DNA from: Paraburkholderia sp. | Lineage (GTDB): Bacteria; Pseudomonadota; Gammaproteobacteria; Burkholderiales; Burkholderiaceae | Assembly (NCBI RefSeq): GCF_028283785.1 | Contig: NZ_JAPWKB010000001.1 | Coordinates: 1-64,000, forward strand | Direction of reading: 5' to 3' | DNA length: 64,000 bases | Part shown: positions 57,622-64,000 of the stretch, piece by piece | Position numbering within the stretch: the stretch's first letter is position 1 | Layout of the letters: each line of letters opens with the position of its first letter | Notes under the pieces: generated by a model | The model's database searches: none | Told to the model about the DNA's origin: nothing | What the model saw: only the letters and a program-made list of their open reading frames with translations | Position numbers and translations under genes: made by a program

Positions 57622-58107
57622 ATGGCAGGCATTCTGATCATTGCGCACGCTCCGTTCGCAACCGCGCTACGCGAGTGTGTCGCTCATATTTACGGTGGGT
57701 TGCCCGCGCGCATCGGTGTGATCGATGTGAGCGCGGATTGCGATCCGGTTCAGGTCGTCGCGCTGGCGAACGCGGAAGTCGAACGTCTGAAGGAAGAGAA
57801 CGGCACGCTCGTGCTCACCGACGTATTCGGCGCGACACCCTCCAACATCGCCGCGCGGCTCGCAACCCTGCCGCAGGTGCGCGTGTTGTGCGGCGTGAAT
57901 CTGCCGATGCTGGTGCGCGCGGTCTGTTACCGCGCGACGCCGCTCGACACGCTCGCCGACAAGGCGCTGGCGGGCGCGACCAAGGGCATTCACGCGGTGA
58001 ATCCGTCCACGCCGACGCCACCCATGTGTCCGCCCATCGGCGAATGCGTCGAGGTCATGGCGCCCGAAGATGCGCTCGCGCAGAAAGCAGGCACCCCCGG
58101 CTGCTGA
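57622..58107 (+). CDS. PTS mannose-family EIIA protein
   Basis: A 161-residue soluble EIIA of the mannose/fructose family, with catalytic His9 in MAGILIIAHAPFATAL and VLTDVFGATPSNIAARL. It has a C-terminal tail of about 30 residues (TPTPPMCPPIGECVEVMAPEDALAQKAGTPGC) not needed for the fold. Without EIIB or permease genes nearby it probably transmits a regulatory signal. HPr follows 56 bases later. Confidence 0.9.
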   Translation: MAGILIIAHAPFATALRECVAHIYGGLPARIGVIDVSADCDPVQVVALANAEVERLKEENGTLVLTDVFGATPSNIAARLATLPQVRVLCGVNLPMLVRAVCYRATPLDTLADKALAGATKGIHAVNPSTPTPPMCPPIGECVEVMAPEDALAQKAGTPGC

Positions 58108-58163
58108 CGCTGGCCGGTTTTTCCCTTTTTCATCACACCATCACCCGCGCTTCGGATCATCAC

Positions 58164-58433
58164 ATGCTGCAACAGGAAACGACTATCGTGAACAAGCTGG
58201 GCTTGCACGCACGCGCATCAGCGAAACTGACGCAACTTGCGGGCAATTTTCAGTCTGAAATCTGGATGAGCCGCAATGGGCGGCGCATCAACGCAAAGAG
58301 CATCATGGGTGTGATGATGCTGGCGGCCGGCATCGGCAGTACCGTGGTGATCGAAACCGAAGGTGCGGACGAAAAGGACGCAATGGACGCTATCCTGAAG
58401 TTGATCGCGGACAAATTCGGCGAAGGACAGTAA
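58164..58433 (+). CDS. ptsH: Phosphocarrier protein HPr
   Basis: An 89-residue HPr with active-site His15 (KLGLHARASAKLTQLA) and Ser46 in the regulatory loop (RRINAKSIMGVMML), so HPr(Ser-P) control is possible. It takes phosphate from Enzyme I and gives it to the EIIA encoded just upstream. A strong terminator follows, and ptsI has its own promoter-like hexamer. Confidence 0.96.
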   Translation: MLQQETTIVNKLGLHARASAKLTQLAGNFQSEIWMSRNGRRINAKSIMGVMMLAAGIGSTVVIETEGADEKDAMDAILKLIADKFGEGQ

Positions 58434-58462
58434 GCATGCTGCATGCTTGATGTTTGCACCCG

Positions 58463-58493
58463 AACGCCGCGGCTGACCCGCGGCGTTTTTTTT
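58463..58493 (+). terminator. Terminator between ptsH and ptsI
   Basis: A 10-bp stem (58463-58472 with 58478-58487), CTGAC loop, followed by six or more T. It would separate ptsI from the EIIA-HPr transcript. Confidence 0.85.
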
Positions 58494-58596
58494 CGCATGT
58501 CGGGCCATGACGATGAAAGCCTGTTCGAAGCGTGACGAAAGACAAATCGTGCTGCGCCGCACACAGTTCCAGCACGCGTGAGAGCGCTGCGGAATT

Positions 58597-58602
58597 TATA
58601 AT
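58597..58602 (+). promoter_or_regulatory. TATAAT -10 for ptsI
   Basis: A perfect TATAAT about 65 bases before the ptsI start, after the ptsH terminator. With weak -35 it suggests separate ptsI transcription. Confidence 0.45.
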
Positions 58603-58667
58603 GACGATCTGCGTCTGAGAGCATTGCAGCGGTCCTCCGCGGCATTCCACAACTAGAGGAGGTGCGC

Positions 58668-60414
58668 GTGTCGTTCACGCTGCATGGAATTCCCGTGTCA
58701 CGCGGTATCGCAATCGGGCGGGCGTATCTGATCGCTCCGGCTGCACTCGATGTTGACCACTATCTGATCGAGCCCACGCAAATCGAGGGCGAGATCGAGC
58801 GTTTCCGCTCGGCCCAGCAACGCGTGCACGAAGAGCTCGACGCGCTGCGCGCCGATCTCGCCGCCGACGCGCCGAGCGAAATGGGCGCGTTCATCAACGT
58901 GCATTCCATGATCCTGAACGACGCGATGCTGGTTCAGGAAACCATCGACCTGATCCGCACGCGTCGCTACAACGTCGAATGGGCGTTGACCGAACAGCTC
59001 GAACGTTTGTCGCGCCATTTCGACGATATCGAAGACGAATATCTGCGCGAGCGCAAAGCCGACATCGAACAGGTCGTCGAACGGGTGCTTAAAGCGCTGG
59101 CGGGTGCATCGGTGTCGTTGCCGGCGAGCGCGCACGGCGCCTGCGACGAAATGATCGTGGTCGCGCACGACATCGCGCCGGCCGACATGATGCAGTTCAA
59201 GACGCAAACCTTCCAGGGCTTCGTCACCGATCTCGGCGGACGCACGTCGCATACCGCGATCGTCGCGCGCAGTCTCGGCATTCCGGCGGCCGTTGGCGTG
59301 CAGCATGCGAGCGCACTGATCCGTCAGGACGATCTGATCATCGTCGATGGCGACCACGGCATCGTGATCGTCGATCCCGCACCGATCGTCCTCGAAGAAT
59401 ATTCGTATCGTCAAAGCGAGAAAGCGCTCGAACAGCGCAAGCTGCAGCGTCTGAAGTTTTCGCCCACGCAGACACTCTGCGGCACGCGCATCGAGTTGTG
59501 CGCGAACATCGAATTGCCGGAAGACGCGGCGGCGGCGGTCGAGGCGGGCGCAACGGGCATCGGCCTGTTCCGCACCGAATTCCTGTTCATGAATCACAAG
59601 GACCGGCTGCCGGAAGAGGAAGAGCAGTTCGCCGCGTATCGTCGCGCGGTCGAATTGATGAACGGTTTGCCGGTGACGATCCGCACGATCGATGTCGGCG
59701 CGGACAAACCGCTCGATTCGATGAGTGGCGACGGTTACGAGACCGCGGCGAATCCGGCGCTAGGCTTGCGCGCGATCCGCTGGAGCCTGTCCGAGCCGCA
59801 GATGTTCCTGACGCAACTGCGCGCCATTTTGCGTGCATCGGCTTACGGCACGGTGAAGATCCTGATTCCGATGCTCGCGCACGCGCAGGAAATCGACCAG
59901 ACGCTCGACCTGATTCAGGAAGCCAAGCGTCAACTCGACGATGCCGGGCTCGCATACGATCCGAACGTGCAGGTCGGCGCGATGATCGAGATTCCCGGCT
60001 GCGGCGATCGCGTTGCCGCTGTTTCTGAAGCGCCTGAACTTCCTGTCGATCGGCACCAACGATCTGATCCAGTACACGCTCGCGATCGACCGTGCGGATA
60101 ACGCGGTCGCGCATCTGTACGATCCATTGCATCCGGCGGTGCTGCATCTGATCGCGTTCACGCTGCGCGAGGCGAAGCGCGCGGGCGTACCGGTGTCGGT
60201 GTGCGGCGAAATGGCGGGTGATCCGTCGGTGACGCGTCTGCTGCTGGGGATGGGTCTGACCGAGTTTTCGATGCACCCGAGCCAGTTGCTGGTGGTGAAG
60301 CAGGAAGTGCTGCGCTCGCATCTGAAGACGCTGGAAAAGCCGGTCGCGGACGTGCTGGCGTCGTTCGAGCCGGAAGAAGTGCAGGCGGCGCTGAAGCGGG
60401 TGACGTCGGCTTGA
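58668..60414 (+). pseudogene. ptsI: Phosphoenolpyruvate-protein phosphotransferase (Enzyme I), frameshifted
   Basis: Reads as Enzyme I from a GTG at 58668 (AGGAGG five bases upstream; SFTLHGIPVSRGIAIGRAYL). The phospho-His region GGRTSHTAIVARSLGIPAAVG is intact. The frame continues correctly to about codon 442 (QVGAMIEIP), then an extra C in a CCC run at 59994-59996 shifts the frame; the gene as read would stop after 477 residues. The expected remainder (IALPLFLKRLNFLSIGTNDLIQYTLAIDRADN and the catalytic-Cys region VSVCGEMAGD) continues in another frame to 60414. Removing one base restores a 581-residue protein of normal length. Confidence 0.9.
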
Positions 60415-60467
60415 TCTGAACGATCGCTGCTTGCGTGTCGCGCACGGCACGACACAGCGGAGCAATA

Positions 60468-60497
60468 AAAAAGGGCACAGCGCGCTGTGCCCTTTTT
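60468..60497. terminator. Bidirectional terminator between ptsI and moeB
   Basis: A perfect 30-base palindrome (15-bp arms) with A-run on the left and T-run on the right, between convergent genes, so it stops both. Confidence 0.9.
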
Positions 60498-60518
60498 CTA
60501 TTTCCGACCGACGTTTCG

Positions 60519-61277
60519 TCAATCGCGATGCGGCGTCCCGCACACCGCGCAATCCGGCTGTCGGCCGATGCGCATCGTGTTCCATTCCATCCGCAACGAG
60601 TCGAGCATCATCAGACGACCGACCAGCGGCGTACCGATGCCCGCAATGACCCGCAGCGCCTCGGCCGCCTGCATCGCGCCGATGATGCCGACCGTCGGCG
60701 AAAACACGCCCATCGTCGAACATGCGACTTCCTCGAACGGTTGATCTTCGGGGAATACACACGCGTAACAGGGCGATGCGTCGTCGCGGAAATCGAAGGT
60801 GCTGATCTGGCCGTCGAAGCGCAACGCCGCGCCCGACACCAGCGGCACGTGCGCGGCGACGCACGCGCGGTTGATCGCATGCCGCGTCGCGAAGTTATCC
60901 GTGCAATCGAGGACGACGCTCGCGGACGGCACGTTCGCCGCCAGCCACGCATCGTCGACGCGTTCGGCGATGGCATCGACGCGAACGTCCGGGTTCAACT
61001 GCGCAATCGTGTCGCGACCCGATTCGACCTTCGGCCGTCCCACCGACGCCGTCACGTGAAGGATCTGGCGTTGCAGATTGGTCAGATCGACGGTATCCGC
61101 GTCCACCAGCGTCAAACGGCCGACACCTGCCGCCGCCAGATACATCGCCGCCGGCGAGCCGAGGCCGCCCGCGCCGATTACGATCGCGTGCGCGTCGAGA
61201 AAACGCTGCTGCGCCTCGATACCGAGTTCATCGACCAGAATGTGGCGGGAATAACGGAGAAGTTGTTCGTCGTTCAT
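60519..61277 (-). CDS. moeB: MoeB/ThiF-type adenylyltransferase (HesA/MoeB/ThiF family)
   Basis: A 252-residue E1-like enzyme that adenylates the C-terminus of a ThiS/MoaD-like sulfur carrier. The nucleotide-binding start VIGAGGLGSPAAMYLAAAGVGRLTLVDADTVDLTNLQRQILH, the catalytic region DCTDNFATRHAIN and two zinc CxxC pairs (SPCYACVFP and DCAVCGTPH) are present. No thiamine or molybdenum cofactor genes adjoin. The start at the ATG before NDEQLLRYSRHI is the family's usual one. Confidence 0.92.
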   Translation of the reverse strand: MNDEQLLRYSRHILVDELGIEAQQRFLDAHAIVIGAGGLGSPAAMYLAAAGVGRLTLVDADTVDLTNLQRQILHVTASVGRPKVESGRDTIAQLNPDVRVDAIAERVDDAWLAANVPSASVVLDCTDNFATRHAINRACVAAHVPLVSGAALRFDGQISTFDFRDDASPCYACVFPEDQPFEEVACSTMGVFSPTVGIIGAMQAAEALRVIAGIGTPLVGRLMMLDSLRMEWNTMRIGRQPDCAVCGTPHRD

Positions 61278-61438
61278 GGCGGAGAGGGCGCTGGATCTGG
61301 TTATTTTAGTCGCGCGGAGAAAGACGGTACGGCGGAGGGTGTTGAAAAGCGATGCTGCGGAATCTTGGGAGTCGTGTCGTCGCGGCGAGCGCCGCGACGA
61401 CACGTTCAGGCTGAATCAGCCCGGTTCAGGCAAAAGGC

Positions 61439-63025
61439 TTACTTGCCTTGCGTAGCCGGCGCCGACGCCGGCACCGCGCCCGATGCACCCGGAACCGGCT
61501 GCGTCGGCTTGACGGCGACCGGAGCGGAAGCGGACTGCTCCGGCTTGTTCTGCGCGAGACGGCGCTCGCTCAGCGACTTCGATTCCTGCACCGGCTTGCC
61601 TTCGAGCTTGTTCAGCGCTTGCGCCAGCATGAAGTCGTCGGTCGAACCGAACTCGACCGGCTTGCGTTCACGATCCTTCTGACGCTGTTCCGGCGTCTTC
61701 TTGTCGTTCTGCTCTTCGAGCAGGCGCAGTTGCTCCATGCGATCCGATTCGCGCTGTTCGGCTTCCTTCTTCTCGTTCGGATCCTGCGTGTTCGCAAGGT
61801 GGTTCGAGTAGTCGACTTCGCGCGTGACGAGTGCGTCGTCAGGATCGCCATCGGCGTATTGATCGACCGCGACATCAGGACGGATGCCCTTGTTCTGGAT
61901 CGAACGGCCGCTCGGCGTGTAGTAGTAAGCGGTGGTCAGACGCAGCGCGGTGTCTGCGGTCATCGGACGAACCGTTTGCACCGAACCCTTGCCGAACGTG
62001 GTCTTGCCCAGCAGGATCGCGCGATGCTGATCCTGCAATGCGCCTGCCACGATTTCCGATGCCGACGCGGAGTACGCGTTGGTCAGCACGATCATCGGCA
62101 CGGTCTTGAAGATCGCCGGCAGGCCCTTCAGCGGATCGCCGTCGAAGGATTGCAAACGATAGTTATCGTAGGTGTCGCGATAGACCTGCTTCGAGTCGGG
62201 GATCTGGCCGTTGGTGGACACGACGACCGAATCCGGCGGCAGGAACGCGCCCGCCACACCGACCGCGCTTTGCAGCAGACCGCCGCCATTGTTACGCAGA
62301 TCGAGCACGAGGCCCTTCAGGTTCGGCTGCTGACGCGCGATGTCCTGCAGCTTGGCTGCGAGATCCGGCGTAGTGCGTTCCTGGAAGCTCGTGATGCGGA
62401 TATAGCCGTAGCCCGGCGCGAGAATCTTCATCTTCACGCTCTGGACCTTGATGATCGCACGCGTCACCGTCAGCGGGAACGTGCGGTCGTCGGTCTTGCG
62501 GAAGATGGTGAGCGTGACCTTGGTGCCCGGATCGCCGCGCATCTGCTTGACGGCCTGGTCGAGCGTCATGCCGCGAACCGGCTTGTCGTTGATACGCGTG
62601 ATCAGGTCGCCCGAACGGATGCCCGCGCGGAACGCCGGTGTGTCTTCGATCGGCGAGATCACCTTGATCAAGCCGTCTTCCGACGAAATCTCAATGCCGA
62701 GGCCTGCGAAACGACCCTTGGTCTGTTCCTGCAATTCCTGGTAGTCGGTCTTGTCGAGGTACGACGAGTGCGGATCGAGGCTCGACACCATGCCCTTGAT
62801 CGCGGCGGTGAGCAGCTTCTTGTCGTCGACCGGTTCGACGTACTCGTGCTTGATCTGACCGAAAACTTCGGCGAACAGGCGGAGCTGGTCGAGGGGGAGC
62901 GGTGCGGCGGTGGCGGATGCTGCGCTGGCGGGTTGCTGGGCCGAGGCGGAAAGTTGCAGGGTTGCAAATACGCCGGTGGCAAGGCCCGCGGCGATCAGGC
63001 CGATATTTTTCAGGTTCTTTCGCAT
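61439..63025 (-). CDS. ctpA: Carboxy-terminal processing protease CtpA (S41)
   Basis: A 528-residue exported serine protease of family S41A. A signal peptide (MRKNLKNIGLIAAGLATGVFATLQLSASAQ) leads to an N-terminal helical part, a PDZ domain (GRFAGLGIEISSEDGLIKVISPIEDTPAFRAGIRSGDLITRINDKP) and the catalytic domain with Ser in LTNAYSASASEIVAGALQDQH and Lys in LGKTTFGKGSVQTV. The 120-residue C-terminal tail is Lys/Glu/Arg-rich and Pro/Ala-rich at the end. It degrades or trims periplasmic proteins. Downstream of it on the same strand is moeB. Confidence 0.95.
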   Translation of the reverse strand: MRKNLKNIGLIAAGLATGVFATLQLSASAQQPASAASATAAPLPLDQLRLFAEVFGQIKHEYVEPVDDKKLLTAAIKGMVSSLDPHSSYLDKTDYQELQEQTKGRFAGLGIEISSEDGLIKVISPIEDTPAFRAGIRSGDLITRINDKPVRGMTLDQAVKQMRGDPGTKVTLTIFRKTDDRTFPLTVTRAIIKVQSVKMKILAPGYGYIRITSFQERTTPDLAAKLQDIARQQPNLKGLVLDLRNNGGGLLQSAVGVAGAFLPPDSVVVSTNGQIPDSKQVYRDTYDNYRLQSFDGDPLKGLPAIFKTVPMIVLTNAYSASASEIVAGALQDQHRAILLGKTTFGKGSVQTVRPMTADTALRLTTAYYYTPSGRSIQNKGIRPDVAVDQYADGDPDDALVTREVDYSNHLANTQDPNEKKEAEQRESDRMEQLRLLEEQNDKKTPEQRQKDRERKPVEFGSTDDFMLAQALNKLEGKPVQESKSLSERRLAQNKPEQSASAPVAVKPTQPVPGASGAVPASAPATQGK

Positions 63026-63483
63026 AGAGTCTGTTGCGGTCGGAAGCGCGTGGCAGCGTCAAAGAGAAGGGGACGGACAAGTATAACTGCACACCCGTCA
63101 AGACTGTGCGCACACAGGGTAATCGCCATTCGACCGTCCGAAGGCTTGTGGGTTCTGCGTTTGCGCGATGCGCAAACAAAGTGACCGGTGATCACGCGGC
63201 GGCGACAGCACGCGGTCGGACGCGGTGACCCGATGCCGGAGCAGTGTAGGCCTGCGCGATGGCTGGCGTGTGGCGCCGAGGTGGCCCCAGCGTGGCAGCG
63301 AGATGGCGCGCCGGTGGCGCAACGGCTCGCGGCGCACGCGAACCGGCATGCCGGGCGGAAACGGACGAACCAGAAACGGAAACGGAAACGGCCGCCCGCG
63401 TGCTTGCACGCGGGCGGCCGCTCTTGTGTGGCATTGCGTGGCGCAGACCGGCGCGGTTCAGCGCCGGTCGCGCCCGCAGGCGA
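63026..63483. other. 458-base gap between gpmA and ctpA
   Basis: Holds the ctpA promoter region and the gpmA terminator at 63389-63420. No credible gene; apparent frames here are GC shadows without family character. Confidence 0.5.
63389..63420 (-). terminator. Terminator after gpmA
   Basis: A 14-bp GC-rich stem (63389-63402 with 63407-63420), CTTG loop, followed on the minus strand by repeated TTTCC. It lies 64 bases after the gpmA stop. Confidence 0.85.
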
Positions 63484-64000
63484 TCAGCCTGCCTTGCCCT
63501 GTTTGGCGACAGCGGCTTGCGCGGCCGCGATCGCGTCCTGGTCGCCGAGGTAGTAGTGCTTGATCGGCTTCAGGTTTTCGTCGAGTTCGTAGACGAGCGG
63601 CACGCCGTTCGGAATGTTCAGCCCGACGATGTCGTTGTCGGAAATACCGTCCAGATACTTGATCAGCGCGCGCAGCGAGTTGCCGTGCGCGGCGATCAGC
63701 ACCTTGCGGCCCGACTTGACGGCGGGCGCGATCGACTCGTTCCACATCGGCAGCACGCGCGCGACGGTGTCTTTCAGACACTCGGTGAGCGGCAGCTCGG
63801 CACGCGGCACCTTCGCGTAGCGCGGATCGTTGTAGGCGGTGCGGTCGTCGGACGGATCGAGCGCGGGCGGCGGCGTGTCATAGCTGCGACGCCATACGAG
63901 CACCTGTTCGTCACCGTATTTCGCGGCGGTTTCGGCCTTGTTCAGACCCGACAGCGCGCCGTAATGGCGCTCGTTCAGACGCCACGAATGCACCACCGGC
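63484..64000 (-). CDS. gpmA: 2,3-bisphosphoglycerate-dependent phosphoglycerate mutase, C-terminal part
   Basis: The gene enters from the right edge; 172 codons are visible. The dPGM core is seen: [22 protein letters not shown], the linker [32 protein letters not shown] and [22 protein letters not shown], where the second active-site His lies. The N-terminal RHGxSxWN region is outside the window. It catalyses 3-PG to 2-PG in glycolysis and gluconeogenesis. Confidence 0.95.
   Translation of the reverse strand, partial: PVVHSWRLNERHYGALSGLNKAETAAKYGDEQVLVWRRSYDTPPPALDPSDDRTAYNDPRYAKVPRAELPLTECLKDTVARVLPMWNESIAPAVKSGRKVLIAAHGNSLRALIKYLDGISDNDIVGLNIPNGVPLVYELDENLKPIKHYYLGDQDAIAAAQAAVAKQGKAG

Overview
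The window looks like the main chromosome of a GC-rich betaproteobacterium of the Burkholderiaceae, closest in gene content to Paraburkholderia/Caballeronia/Burkholderia sensu lato. This is inferred from gene order and protein families, not from a database search. Supporting signs are the split metH, the dacC-dat-ybeD...lipB-lipA block, phaM, DUF3567, DUF1840 and DUF2917 proteins, the ATP-grasp gshA next to gshB and a regulatory PTS, and glnK-amtB beside ubiK and comM. I saw no tRNA, rRNA, CRISPR array, insertion sequence or integrase.

Layout. 1-4.6 kb: SDR fragment, dsbA, a SPOR protein and argS (minus strand), then DUF1840 and a small secreted protein. 4.7-10.4 kb: methionine synthase encoded as two proteins (metH2 905 aa, metH1 359 aa), with a translationally coupled AAA ATPase + DUF4276 pair set between the halves in the same orientation. 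This is the most accessory-looking element here and resembles two-gene ATPase/TOPRIM defence modules. 10.5-20.3 kb: DUF3567, pcaD-like hydrolase, DUF3108, IclR, FAH-family hydrolase, an orphan Liv-type binding protein, a crotonase, phaM and a ferritin-like di-iron protein. 20.3-28.0 kb: rfaE2/hldC, coaX-birA, and an Mla-type lipid transport operon (permease, ATPase, MCE protein, lipoprotein) followed by VanZ. 28.2-35.4 kb: 2Fe-2S ferredoxin, hydrolase, dacC, dat, ybeD, a divergent LysR/DUF2917 pair, lipB-lipA. 35.6-43.6 kb: Na/Pi cotransporter, a GlpR-like DeoR regulator, ugpQ and a four-gene ABC importer, probably for a glycerophospho-compound. 43.6-48.6 kb: dctA-dctB-dctD with a clear sigma-54 promoter, twin upstream palindromes and a 9-codon leader ORF. 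48.7-54.8 kb: tlpA-like thioredoxin, lipoprotein, a cluster of DnaA-box-like sites, comM, ubiK, and glnK-amtB behind a second sigma-54 promoter. 54.9-64 kb: gshA, gshB, PTS EIIA, HPr, a frameshifted ptsI, moeB/thiF-like, ctpA and the 3' part of gpmA.

How it fits together. Two nitrogen/carbon circuits depend on sigma-54 (DctBD-dctA and the glnK-amtB promoter). The PTS has phosphotransfer proteins but no sugar permease, which suggests regulation rather than transport; phaM in the same window fits a polyhydroxyalkanoate-storing lifestyle. As read, ptsI cannot make a complete Enzyme I because one base is extra in a CCC run; this is either a sequence error or a real loss of PTS function.
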